From the NCBI RefSeq assembly GCF_002929745.1, contig NZ_PJIQ01000001.1:298850-362849 (forward strand): a DNA stretch of 64,000 nucleotides, given 5' to 3'. Within the stretch, counting starts at the first letter, position 1, and every line of letters starts with the position of its first letter. This DNA is from Arthrobacter sp. B1805 (GTDB lineage: Bacteria > Actinomycetota > Actinomycetes > Actinomycetales > Micrococcaceae). The notes beneath the pieces are model-generated. The model did not search any database, was not told where the DNA came from, and saw only the letters and a list, made by a program, of their open reading frames with translations. The position numbers were made by a program, and so were the translations under genes. This document shows, piece after piece, positions 1 through 8,014 of the stretch.

Positions 1-221
1 CCCTCGCGGCCACCCTGGCGCTGTACCGGGCGGTGCGTGGTCCCTCGATCCTCGATCGTGTGCTCGCGCTCGACGTCGTCCTCGCGATCATAGGTGCCGC
101 CCTCGTGCTGAACATGATCGTGAACCGGCACCTCGACAACCTGATCCTGCTCGTCACGGTCTCGGTGATCGGATTCATCGGGTCGGTCACCGTGGCCCGC
201 TTCGTGACGGACAGGAAGTAG
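1..221 (+). CDS. mrpF: Mrp-type Na+/H+ antiporter subunit F (5' end missing)
   Basis: Small membrane subunit of the multi-subunit Mrp (Mnh) cation/proton antiporter, which expels Na+ and supports pH homeostasis. The reading frame is open from the first bases of the window and encodes about 72 residues, so the N-terminus lies upstream. The segment RGPSILDRVLALD followed by a hydrophobic helix and a second helix ending FVTDRK is characteristic of MrpF. It stops four bases before mrpG, as expected in an mrp operon; the other subunits should lie to the left of the window. Confidence 0.85.
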   Translation, partial: LAATLALYRAVRGPSILDRVLALDVVLAIIGAALVLNMIVNRHLDNLILLVTVSVIGFIGSVTVARFVTDRK

Positions 222-225
222 CACC

Positions 226-636
226 GTGGTCAACGACGTCGTCGTCTCCGTCCTCCTCATCAGCGGGGCACTCCTGTCCCTCGCCGCCGCCGTCGGACTC
301 GTGCGCTTCCCCGACCTCCTCTCCCGCATGCACGCCGCGACCAAACCGCAGGTCCTCGGTCTGCTCCTTCTCCTCCTCGCACTCGCCGTCGAGTTCGAGA
401 GCTGGGTGCTGGTGCCGCTGCTGGTGCTGTGCTGGGTGTTCCAACTGCTGACGAGTCCGGTGTCGGCGCACATGGTGGGCCGCGCAGGATATCGGACCCG
501 GCATCTTCGCAGGGACCTGCTGACGCTCGACGAGCTGGACGACGTCGTCGCCCGGGCGGCGGTCGATCATGGCCCGGGCGCGCACCGGCAGCGGAACGGC
601 GGCCACGCCGGACAGGAAGCGGACGGGGTGCCCTGA
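226..636 (+). CDS. mrpG: Mrp-type Na+/H+ antiporter subunit G
   Basis: Last subunit of the Mrp antiporter membrane complex. GTG start; 136 residues with about three hydrophobic helices in the first 90 residues and the family motif GLVRFPDLLSRMHAATK at about 24-40. The final 40 residues are hydrophilic and low in complexity. The stop lies 19 bases before the chosen start of the next gene, so read-through transcription into the ATPase gene is possible. Confidence 0.88.
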   Translation: MVNDVVVSVLLISGALLSLAAAVGLVRFPDLLSRMHAATKPQVLGLLLLLLALAVEFESWVLVPLLVLCWVFQLLTSPVSAHMVGRAGYRTRHLRRDLLTLDELDDVVARAAVDHGPGAHRQRNGGHAGQEADGVP

Positions 637-655
637 GCCGCCCTTCCTGTCGCCC

Positions 656-1411
656 ATGAATGTGGCCGGCGCCTGCAAGACTGGGCGGGTGCAGCTGAAG
701 CGCTTTCCCGTCCGTCGGGTCGTCGAGCATCCCCTCCATGCGGCGCGCCGCGACGCCTGGCCCGCGACCCTGCAGCCCGTCCGTCAACTGCTGGACGAGG
801 GACTGGACCTCGGCCCGGCCACGGTCCTCGTGGGCGAGAACGGGTCGGGGAAGTCGACCATCGTCGAGGCCCTGGCGCTCGCCTACGGCCTGTCGCCCGA
901 AGGCGGCTCGACCGGTGCCAGGCACAGCACTCGGATCACCGAGTCTCCGCTGGCCGATCACCTGCAGCTGATCCGCAACCCGGGCACGTCCCGCCGGGGC
1001 TATTTCCTCCGCGCCGAGACGATGCACGGGTTCTACAGCTATCTGGAGGCGAACCCCAGCATGAGCCGGATGGACGTGCCCTTCCACGAGATGTCGCACG
1101 GCGAATCCTTCCTGTCCCTGATCGGGGATCGCTTCAACGGGCCCGGCCTGTGGCTGCTCGACGAGCCCGAGTCCGCACTCTCGTTCTCCGGCTGCCTCGC
1201 TCTCCTTGCCGCGCTGCAGGAGCTCCTTGCGTCGGGTACGTCCCAGGTGGTCATGTCCACCCATTCGCCACTGCTCGCGCGGTTGCCGGGCGCCCGCATC
1301 CTCGACGTCGGGCCGTGGGGCCTCCGCAGCGTGAAGTGGGAGGACCTGGACCTCGTCAGGAACTGGCAAGCCTTCCTCGACTCCCCGGACCGCTACCTCC
1401 GTCACCTCTAG
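656..1411 (+). CDS. AAA/ABC-type ATPase, SMC/RecF-like fold
   Basis: Soluble P-loop ATPase of 251 residues without membrane segments. Visible in order: Walker A GENGSGKST at about 59-67, an ABC-type signature-like SHGES near 147, Walker B LWLLDEPES near 165, and an H-loop STHSPLL near 201. This is the compact single-domain ATPase group related to RecF and OLD-like ATP-binding proteins, whose substrates are mostly unknown. ATG 656 was chosen because upstream in-frame codons overlap mrpG; GTG 689 is an alternative. No partner gene is obvious. Confidence 0.75.
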   Translation: MNVAGACKTGRVQLKRFPVRRVVEHPLHAARRDAWPATLQPVRQLLDEGLDLGPATVLVGENGSGKSTIVEALALAYGLSPEGGSTGARHSTRITESPLADHLQLIRNPGTSRRGYFLRAETMHGFYSYLEANPSMSRMDVPFHEMSHGESFLSLIGDRFNGPGLWLLDEPESALSFSGCLALLAALQELLASGTSQVVMSTHSPLLARLPGARILDVGPWGLRSVKWEDLDLVRNWQAFLDSPDRYLRHL

Positions 1412-1482
1412 CGAGCCGCGGTGCTGGCGGGGTGGAGCGGGCGGGCACCGGACGGTAAGGTTGCTGCTGATCGGGGGAAACG

Positions 1483-1887
1483 ATGTCGATGGGGCTGAGC
1501 GCTGAGGCAGACGGGCGGCAACGGACCGTCCTCGTGATCGAGGACGACGCCGATATCCGCCAACTGCTCGTCATCGTCCTGTCCTCGCGCGGGTTCACGG
1601 TGCACGAGGCCATCACCGGTGCGGAGGGGCAGCGGCTCCTCGCCGAGGCGGATCCGCAGCTGATCACGCTGGACCTCAACCTGCCCGACATGGATGGCAT
1701 CGACCTGTGTTCCATCCTCAGGGCCCGGACGGACGCACATATCCTCACGATCTCCGCCCGGCCGCCGTTGCTCACCGCTGATCAATGCCTTGCTGCGGGA
1801 TCGAACCACTTCATGCCGAAGCCCTTCAGCCCGCGGCTGCTCGGCGCCTACCTGGACCAAGTCTTTCCTCGCGAAGGGGTCGCGTAG
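1483..1887 (+). CDS. Stand-alone response regulator receiver protein
   Basis: A CheY-like receiver domain with no output domain, 134 residues. Acidic pocket IEDD near 19-22, predicted phospho-acceptor Asp64 in LITLDLNLPDMDG, and the conserved lysine in MPKPF. It probably relays phosphate or acts through protein contact. No histidine kinase is adjacent; the nearest two-component genes lie about 50 kb away at 51-55 kb, and the second regulator there has a similar phospho-acceptor stretch (VTLDVGLPDIDG). The partner cannot be read from the sequence. Confidence 0.82.
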   Translation: MSMGLSAEADGRQRTVLVIEDDADIRQLLVIVLSSRGFTVHEAITGAEGQRLLAEADPQLITLDLNLPDMDGIDLCSILRARTDAHILTISARPPLLTADQCLAAGSNHFMPKPFSPRLLGAYLDQVFPREGVA

Positions 1888-1938
1888 GAATCCGTCCGTG
1901 GCGACCCGCGGCGCCCAATGCTTCACGCCATGGTCGGG

Positions 1939-2640
1939 CTATTCGAGCAGTGCGACATCGGACACGAGCTCGATGTGGCGTTGCATCGCTGCTGCCGCGG
2001 CTGTCGCGTCCTGAACCCGGATGGCTTCGGCGATATCGCGGTGCGACGTCAGGGACTGCTCGGGCCGGCCGGGCTGTGCGAGGGATTCGAGACGCGTCTC
2101 GAGCACCATCTCCCCGATGAACGCCATCAGTTGAGCCATGACGGGGGAGTGTGCGGCGCCGGTGACGGCCTGGTGGAACAGTTCGTCGCCGTGGGCGCCG
2201 CGGTCGCCGTCGTCGATCTCCGCCTGCATCGTCTCGAGCGCCTGGTCGATCGCGGTGAGGTCTTCATCGGTGCGCCGCTCTGCCGCGAGTGCCGCAAGCC
2301 TCACTTCAAGGGTGCTGCGCGCCTCGACGATGTCGGGGAGGCGGCTGCGGTGCTCACGGAGTCCCTTGATGACGCTCGCGACGCTGGCGCGGTGACGCAG
2401 CACGGCTCCGGTGCCGTGCTGTACGTCGATGACGCCAAGGACTTCCAGGGCTACCAGTGCCTGTGCAAGCGTGGCCCGAGAGACGCCGAGCCGCTCGGCC
2501 AGTTCGCGCTCGGCCGGAAGGAGGTCTCCGGGCCGTAGCTTGGCCGACTCGATGTAACCCAGGAGCTGTTCGACGAGCTGCTCGTAGAGCCGCGGGCGGG
2601 CGAGGCGCCCCAGCAGCTGAGGGCCAGTGGCATCGGTCAT
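1939..2640 (-). CDS. GntR family regulator, FadR/FCD type
   Basis: Transcriptional regulator of 233 residues. The N-terminal winged helix-turn-helix is clear (LLPAERELAERLGVSRATL), followed by an all-helical FCD ligand domain rich in His/Asp of the type that often binds metal and a carboxylic acid. ATG 2640 is preceded by a GGGAG ribosome site. It is divergent from the matC/CoA transferase/carboxyltransferase genes and so is the likely local repressor, responding to the transported acid or its CoA ester. Function assignment is by context. Confidence 0.85.
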   Translation of the reverse strand: MTDATGPQLLGRLARPRLYEQLVEQLLGYIESAKLRPGDLLPAERELAERLGVSRATLAQALVALEVLGVIDVQHGTGAVLRHRASVASVIKGLREHRSRLPDIVEARSTLEVRLAALAAERRTDEDLTAIDQALETMQAEIDDGDRGAHGDELFHQAVTGAAHSPVMAQLMAFIGEMVLETRLESLAQPGRPEQSLTSHRDIAEAIRVQDATAAAAAMQRHIELVSDVALLE

Positions 2641-2665
2641 CCTGGATCTCCCCGATTCATAGTGG

Positions 2666-2674
2666 ACCAATGGT
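2666..2674. promoter_or_regulatory. Candidate GntR operator
   Basis: A short perfect palindrome, ACCAATGGT, sits between the divergent GntR gene and the permease gene, directly upstream of a TTGACA hexamer. FadR-type GntR proteins commonly bind short palindromes with TGGT/ACCA arms, which is why this site is proposed. Confidence 0.4.
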
Positions 2675-2686
2675 ACTAGCAGCGGA

Positions 2687-2715
2687 TTGACAAGCGCGCC
2701 TGCTCTCCTACAGGC
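2687..2715 (+). promoter_or_regulatory. Candidate promoter of matC operon
   Basis: A perfect -35 hexamer TTGACA at 2687-2692 is followed, 16 bases on, by a weak -10-like TACAGG. Transcription would start about 65 bases before the ATG at 2780. The -10 match is poor, so the exact element is uncertain. Confidence 0.4.
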
Positions 2716-2779
2716 TAGGCCACTGAACCTGTGCTACACGTCACAGGACCGACATGACCCCCGCTGCCGAAGGATAACG

Positions 2780-4144
2780 ATGTCCGCTCCCCTCCTATCG
2801 ATCATCATCCTCGCGGCGATGTTCCTGATAGCAACCCTGCTGCCCATCAACATGGGAGCCCTCGCCTTCGTCGGGGCCTTCCTGCTCGGTGCTGTCTTCC
2901 TGGGCATGGAGACCGACGACATCATCGCGGAGTTCCCCGGCGGGCTGTTCCTCACCCTCGTCGGGGTGACCTACCTGTTCGCCATCGCGCAGAACAACGG
3001 CACCATCGATCTGCTCGTCCAGGGAGCGGTGAAACTCGTCCGCAACCGTGTGGCCCTCATCCCCTGGGTCATGTTCTTCATCACGGCCGTCATCACCGCT
3101 GTCGGTGCCCTCGGCCCCGCAGCCGTCGCCATCATGGCGCCCGTCGCGCTCGGATTCGCTGCCCGCCACAAGATCTCGCCGCTACTCATGGGCATGATGG
3201 TGGTCCACGGCGCCCAGGCCGGCGGCTTCTCGCCCATCGCGGTGTACGGCGTGATCGTCAACGACATCGTCGGTGAGTCGGGCTTCGAGTCGAGCCCGCT
3301 GGCCGTGTTCCTGTCGAGTTTCATCTTCAACGTGCTCATCGCCGTCGTACTCTTCACCGTCCTCGGCGGACGCAAGCTCATGTCCTCGCGGATCTCCCAG
3401 TTCGTCGAGGAAGCAGCCGAGGCACGGCTCAAGGCGAGCCCCGGTGCCCGCAGGGCCGACGTCGCCTACAAGGGCTCCGGCAGCGGAACCTACGGTCCAC
3501 GCGATCCCGCAGGCGATGGCGTCGTCGCCACCAGAACACGCGAGGACCGCATCTCGCAGACGGCCACCGTCCTCGGCCTCATCGCCCTCGCCGTCATCGC
3601 CCTCGGCTTCAAGGTCGACGTCGGGTTCGTCGCCATCACCGTCGCGGTCATCCTCGCGCTGATCTCCCCCAAGGCCCAGAGCGGCGCCGTCAACAAGATC
3701 GCCTGGTCCACCGTCCTGCTCATCTGCGGCATGCTCACCTTCGTCGGCGTCCTGGAGGCCGCGGGCACCATCGAGTACGTGTCCGACGGCGTCGCCGGCC
3801 TCGGCATGCCCCTGCTCGCGGCGTTGCTGATCTGCTACATCGGAGCCGTCGTCTCCGCTTTCGCGTCCTCGACGGCCATCCTCGCGGCACTCATCCCGTT
3901 GGCCATTCCGTTCCTCGAGACCGGTGCCGTGGGCGCCGTCGGCGTGGTCTGCGCCCTCGCGGTGTCCTCCACGATCGTGGACGTGTCACCGTTCTCCACC
4001 AACGGCGCACTCGTGCTGGCCAACGCGCCCGAGGGCACGGACAAGGACCGCTTCTACAAGCAGATCCTCGGCTACGGCGCCATCGTCGTGGTGGCCGGTC
4101 CGATCATCGCCTGGCTCATCCTCGTGGTGCCGGGCTGGCTGTGA
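2780..4144 (+). CDS. MatC-type dicarboxylate (malonate) permease, SLC13/ArsB superfamily
   Basis: Polytopic inner-membrane carrier of 454 residues with roughly ten to twelve hydrophobic helices. The N-terminal half matches the MatC N-terminal family layout (LLPINMGALAFVGAF; GALGPAAVAIMAPVAL; GAQAGGFSPIAVYG). A hydrophilic cytoplasmic loop of about 50 residues separates the halves, and the second half carries ASSTAILAALIPLAIPF. ATG 2780 follows an AAGGA ribosome site. Followed after 42 bases by the CoA transferase, which makes import of malonate or a close dicarboxylate the most economical reading. Confidence 0.72.
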   Translation: MSAPLLSIIILAAMFLIATLLPINMGALAFVGAFLLGAVFLGMETDDIIAEFPGGLFLTLVGVTYLFAIAQNNGTIDLLVQGAVKLVRNRVALIPWVMFFITAVITAVGALGPAAVAIMAPVALGFAARHKISPLLMGMMVVHGAQAGGFSPIAVYGVIVNDIVGESGFESSPLAVFLSSFIFNVLIAVVLFTVLGGRKLMSSRISQFVEEAAEARLKASPGARRADVAYKGSGSGTYGPRDPAGDGVVATRTREDRISQTATVLGLIALAVIALGFKVDVGFVAITVAVILALISPKAQSGAVNKIAWSTVLLICGMLTFVGVLEAAGTIEYVSDGVAGLGMPLLAALLICYIGAVVSAFASSTAILAALIPLAIPFLETGAVGAVGVVCALAVSSTIVDVSPFSTNGALVLANAPEGTDKDRFYKQILGYGAIVVVAGPIIAWLILVVPGWL

Positions 4145-4186
4145 GCCGAGCTGTCACACACCGATTCGACTGAACCCGGAGGAAAC

Positions 4187-5407
4187 ATGACCACCGAGAG
4201 AACCGCACCCGAGGGCACACGCGGGGGCCCGCTGGCAGGACGGCTCGTCGTCGACCTCAGCCGGGCCCTGGCCGGCCCGCACGCGGGCATGATGCTAGGC
4301 GATCTGGGGGCGCGCGTGATCAAGGTCGAGACCCCGGGCACCGGGGACGACACCCGCGGGTGGGGTCCGCCCTTCGTGGGGCCGGACAATGATCGGCAGG
4401 CCACCTATTTCCTGTCCTGCAACAGGAACAAGGAGTCCATCGCCCTCGACCTGAAGAGTGACGACGGGAGGTCCGTCCTGACCGAGTTGCTGCGTCGCGC
4501 GGACGTCGTCGTCGAGAACTTCCGACCCGGGGTCCTCGACCGTCTCGGGTTCTCCACGGACGCCATGCTCGAGCTCAACCCGGGGCTCGTCATCCTCTCC
4601 ATCACCGGCTTCGGACATGACGGCCCGGAGGCCAAGCGCAGCGGGTACGACCAGATCGTCCAGGGTGAGGCCGGGCTCATGTCCGTCACCGGGCCGGACC
4701 CCGACAATCCGCAGCGGGTCGGCGTGCCCATCGCGGACCTGCTGTCCGGCATGTACGGCGCGTACGGAGCAGTCGCCGCCCTGCTCGAGCGCGAGCGGAC
4801 GGGCCGCGGGCAGGTGGTGCGCACTTCGTTGCTCGCCGCGATCATCGGCGTCCATGCCTTTCAAGGGACGCGCACCACGGTCGCCGGCGAGGTGCCGCAG
4901 GCGCAGGGCAACCACCACCCCTCCATCGCCCCGTACGGGCTCTTCAACTGCCGTGGTGGCAAAGTCCAGATCAGCGTGGGCAGCGAGAAACTGTGGGCAA
5001 CCTTCGCAGAGGCGTTCGGCGTCGATGCAGGCAGGCCGGAGTTCGCGACGAATGCCGACCGGGTGCGGAACCGCGACCTGCTGATCGGCGTCGTCGAGGA
5101 CGCCTTCTCGGCCTACGAGGCCGAGCCGCTGCTCGCGAAGCTCAATGAAGCCGGGATCCCCGCCGGTAAGGTCCGGACGCTCGATGAGGTGTACGCGTGG
5201 GACCAGGTCCACTCGCAGGGCCTTCTGCTCACCGTGCAGCACCCCGTCCTCGGGGACATCGCCCTGCCCGGGCCGCCGCTGCGCTTCTTCGACGGTGCAG
5301 CCGAGACCACGCTCACCAGCCACACCTCACCACCCCTGCTCGACGGCGACGGCGACGCCATCCGCGCCTGGCTCGCCCAGCCGACCCCCGGGGGTGCGGA
5401 GGCTTGA
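4187..5407 (+). CDS. Family III CoA transferase (CaiB/BaiF)
   Basis: 406 residues of the formyl-CoA transferase/CaiB fold, moving CoA between a thioester donor and a free acid. The N-terminal VVDLSRALAGPHAGMMLGDLGA and IKVETP stretches and the VVENFRPGVLDRLGF block are typical. Asp184 in PIADLLSG corresponds to the nucleophilic aspartate of the family. A good GGAGG ribosome site precedes ATG 4187. The stop overlaps the TTG start of the carboxyltransferase, so both are translationally coupled. With MatC upstream, activation of imported malonate or a relative is inferred. Confidence 0.85.
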   Translation: MTTERTAPEGTRGGPLAGRLVVDLSRALAGPHAGMMLGDLGARVIKVETPGTGDDTRGWGPPFVGPDNDRQATYFLSCNRNKESIALDLKSDDGRSVLTELLRRADVVVENFRPGVLDRLGFSTDAMLELNPGLVILSITGFGHDGPEAKRSGYDQIVQGEAGLMSVTGPDPDNPQRVGVPIADLLSGMYGAYGAVAALLERERTGRGQVVRTSLLAAIIGVHAFQGTRTTVAGEVPQAQGNHHPSIAPYGLFNCRGGKVQISVGSEKLWATFAEAFGVDAGRPEFATNADRVRNRDLLIGVVEDAFSAYEAEPLLAKLNEAGIPAGKVRTLDEVYAWDQVHSQGLLLTVQHPVLGDIALPGPPLRFFDGAAETTLTSHTSPPLLDGDGDAIRAWLAQPTPGGAEA

Positions 5408-6915
5408 GCACGGACAGCCGGGTGCGCCATCTCTCGGCCAGCGAGCTCATCAGCGCCGTGCTCGATGCCGGGTCCTTCACCTCGTGGGACGACCCAGGAC
5501 CGAAGTCCTACCTCGGTGCGAGCCCGGCGTACGAGGACGAATTGCGGTACGCCCGGGAGAAGAGCGGGGTGGACGAGTCGGTGCTGACGGGGGAGGGCCT
5601 CATTCACGGGCGCAGGGTCGCTGTGATCGTGTCGGAGTTCACCTTCCTGGCAGGGTCCATCGGCAGTGTCGCCGCCCACCGCATCGCTGCGGCCATCCGC
5701 CGGGCTACGGCTGAGAGACTGCCCCTGCTGGCCGGCCCCGCGTCGGGTGGAACCCGGATGCAGGAGGGGACTCCCGCTTTCCTCTCGATGGTGGACATCA
5801 CCGGGGCCGTACGCGGGCATCGGCAAGCGGGCCTGCCCTATCTGGTGTACCTGCGTCACCCGACGACGGGAGGGGTCATGGCGTCCTGGGGATCCCTCGG
5901 CCATGTCACTGTCGCCGAGCCCGGAGCCCTGCTCGGGTTCCTGGGTCCCCGAGTCTACGAAGCACTGTACGGAGAGCCGTTCCCGTCCGGAGTGCAGACC
6001 GCCGAGAACCTGTTCGACAAAGGACTCATCGACGCCGTGGTCCCGCCCGAACAGCTCGCGGGCATCGTGGACAAAGCGCTCACCATCCTCCTCGCGGATG
6101 CCTCGGAGCCGCCCGAGCCACCGTCGACGGTCACTGTCCGGCCTGGTGCACATACCGCGTGGGAGTCGATCCTCATCTCCCGCAATCGCCGTCGGCCCGA
6201 CCTCCGCCGCCTGCTCGCTCATGGTGCCCGCGACGTCCTGCCACTCAACGGGACGGGGCAGGGCGAAAAGGATCCGGGCCTCCTCCTGGCGCTGGCGCGT
6301 TTCGGGAACCAGCCCTGTGTGGTCCTGGGTCACCAGCGGCCGCGCCATCCGGGTGACTCGGTCATGGGCCCGGCGTCCCTCCGGGAAGCCCGCCGCGGCA
6401 TGAAGCTCGCAGAGGAGCTCGGGTTGCCCCTGCTCACGGTCATCGACACCGCCGGCGCGGACCTGTCCAAGGAAGCGGAGGAGGGCGGGCTGGCCGGGGA
6501 GATCGCCCGCTCTCTGCACGACCTCATCGGCCTCGCCTCACCGTCCGTCTCGGTGCTGCTCGGGCAGGGCGCAGGTGGTGGTGCGCTCGCACTGCTGCCG
6601 GCGGACAGCACCATCGCGGCCCAGCATGCATGGCTTTCGCCGCTTCCGCCCGAGGGCGCGAGCGCCATCATGTACCGAACCGTGGACAGGGCCGCTGACA
6701 TGGCCGAGAGTCAGGGTGTGAAAGTCGGTGTGCTCCTCGAGCGGGGAGTCGTGGACCACCTCGTCGACGAACGGCCCGACGCCGCGGACGAAGGGCGGGC
6801 GTTCTGTGAGCGCATGGCTGCCGCCATCGAGTACGAGCTGGCCCGGGTGAACGATCTGCCCACGGCCGACCGGTTGGAGCGGCGCGCGGGGAAATACCGG
6901 GCAGGTGTCGGCTGA
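5404..6915 (+). CDS. Fused acyl-CoA carboxyltransferase (AccD-AccA-like)
   Basis: 503 residues combining a beta-like N-terminal carboxyltransferase domain (GPASGGTRMQEG near 115; MASWGSLGHVTVAEPGALLGF) and an alpha-like C-terminal domain (LGHQRPRHPGDSVMGPASLREARR; LLGQGAGGGALALLPAD). Such fusions transfer carboxyl groups between biotin carrier and acyl-CoA. I chose the TTG at 5404 because it overlaps the previous stop (TTGA) and begins where homology-like sequence begins; a much longer in-frame extension would overlap the CoA transferase. No biotin carboxylase or biotin carrier gene is nearby, so it must borrow one or run in reverse on malonyl-CoA. Confidence 0.8.
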   Translation: MSTDSRVRHLSASELISAVLDAGSFTSWDDPGPKSYLGASPAYEDELRYAREKSGVDESVLTGEGLIHGRRVAVIVSEFTFLAGSIGSVAAHRIAAAIRRATAERLPLLAGPASGGTRMQEGTPAFLSMVDITGAVRGHRQAGLPYLVYLRHPTTGGVMASWGSLGHVTVAEPGALLGFLGPRVYEALYGEPFPSGVQTAENLFDKGLIDAVVPPEQLAGIVDKALTILLADASEPPEPPSTVTVRPGAHTAWESILISRNRRRPDLRRLLAHGARDVLPLNGTGQGEKDPGLLLALARFGNQPCVVLGHQRPRHPGDSVMGPASLREARRGMKLAEELGLPLLTVIDTAGADLSKEAEEGGLAGEIARSLHDLIGLASPSVSVLLGQGAGGGALALLPADSTIAAQHAWLSPLPPEGASAIMYRTVDRAADMAESQGVKVGVLLERGVVDHLVDERPDAADEGRAFCERMAAAIEYELARVNDLPTADRLERRAGKYRAGVG

Positions 6916-6964
6916 AGGACAATCGTTCACGGCAGCGGGTCGATGATGGCCTGCGCGTTGCCGG

Positions 6965-6992
6965 TGGCGGCTCTACAGCACCAGCCGCTGGC
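6965..6992. terminator. Weak hairpin between convergent genes
   Basis: GCGGCT and AGCCGC form a 6-base stem around a 10-base loop between the carboxyltransferase stop and the convergent membrane protein stop. No T-run follows on either strand, so terminator function is only possible. Confidence 0.25.
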
Positions 6993-7034
6993 GTGAGGAA
7001 TTCGCGTGAACTCTTGCTCCAGTCGACTAGTTGC

Positions 7035-8009
7035 TCAGCTCTCCACCCTCGCGCTCAGCACGGAGGGCGGTGCTTGACCCGGCAGGTCGCTCGGCGCTGC
7101 GGATTGCCTGGCTAAGACGATGCCGGCTGTTATGACGAACGCGATCACGATTCCCCAGCCTCCGGCCAGGAAGGGACCGGTCGGTCGGACGACAGATTCC
7201 CCAGCGGCGGCCTGCAGCGTCAGCAAGACCAGTGCTGCCGAATAGGCTGCCGAAGCGGCGATGACCAGCCTCAGCTGGACCTGCGGCGGAGCAAGGGGAC
7301 GTGCGCGCCTTCCTGCGGCGTCGAGCCCGAGGGCGAGAAGCGGGAGGACCTGGAGCGCGTGCATCCCGATGAAATGCGCGACGCGGTAGTCGCCGCCCTG
7401 GATACTCCAACCCAGGAGGGGAAGGCCCGGCCCGCCGTCGGCGACGCCGACCGCATGGGCTCCGATGATTCCGGCCGGATCGCTCAGTTGGGCGGCGGTG
7501 GGGCTGGTCATCAGGAAAGCGACCCCGATTCCGGCCAGTGCGACGACGATCCCGGCACGCACCGCGAAGGTGGCCGACGCCGTGGGCAGGCGCAGGAAGA
7601 AGACGGCTGCCGAGGTGACGAGGGTGCAGAGGTACATGGTCGTGATGGCCGCGGCCATGGTCGCCCACACGGCGGTGTGAAGCGCGCTGGAGACGTTGAA
7701 GTGGCTCGTGGTGCCGCTGGCGGCAGCCCAGGTGATCAATACCTGCTCGATGACAAGCGTCACGGCGATCACGGTGCCGAGGATGTGCGCCGGTCGGCGC
7801 CACCGGGGCAAGCGAGCGATGAACCACGCCCAGGTCAGGCTGTAGAGCAGTATCGACAGTGAGAATTTCAGCGGCTTGGCCCACGCGGGTGCGCCGAGAA
7901 TCTCGCGGGAGTCCACCATGAGGCCCACGATGCTGGTTACCGCGCAGACGGCCATGAGGACCACGACGCTCATCAGTGGGCGGTGCCAGTCGTACGCTCG
8001 ACGGAGCAT
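7035..8009 (-). CDS. Conserved integral membrane protein
   Basis: 324 residues with about eight to ten hydrophobic helices and no recognised catalytic motif. ATG 8009 is preceded by GAGGTGA, and the gene begins five bases after the epimerase stop, so it is the third gene of a merR-epimerase-membrane protein operon. The start LRRAYDWHRPLM and the segment APAWAKPLKFSLSI look like a conserved family but I cannot name it. It may be an export or sensing partner for whatever induces the MerR protein. Confidence 0.7.
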   Translation of the reverse strand: MLRRAYDWHRPLMSVVVLMAVCAVTSIVGLMVDSREILGAPAWAKPLKFSLSILLYSLTWAWFIARLPRWRRPAHILGTVIAVTLVIEQVLITWAAASGTTSHFNVSSALHTAVWATMAAAITTMYLCTLVTSAAVFFLRLPTASATFAVRAGIVVALAGIGVAFLMTSPTAAQLSDPAGIIGAHAVGVADGGPGLPLLGWSIQGGDYRVAHFIGMHALQVLPLLALGLDAAGRRARPLAPPQVQLRLVIAASAAYSAALVLLTLQAAAGESVVRPTGPFLAGGWGIVIAFVITAGIVLARQSAAPSDLPGQAPPSVLSARVES

Positions 8010-8014
8010 GGAAG

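Noticed and set aside
260-1405. Minus-strand 381-codon open frame opposite mrpG and the ATPase
   Set aside because: Overlaps two genes with clear motifs; translation is Arg/Pro/Gly-rich without structure.
4187-5407. CoA transferase thought to lack its catalytic aspartate
   Set aside because: First compared with the wrong segment (RTSLLAAI); the aligned position is Asp184 in PIADLLSG, which is present.
5113-6519. Minus-strand 468-codon open frame opposite the carboxyltransferase
   Set aside because: Composition artefact of high GC; no motifs, and the sense strand matches carboxyltransferase family along its length.
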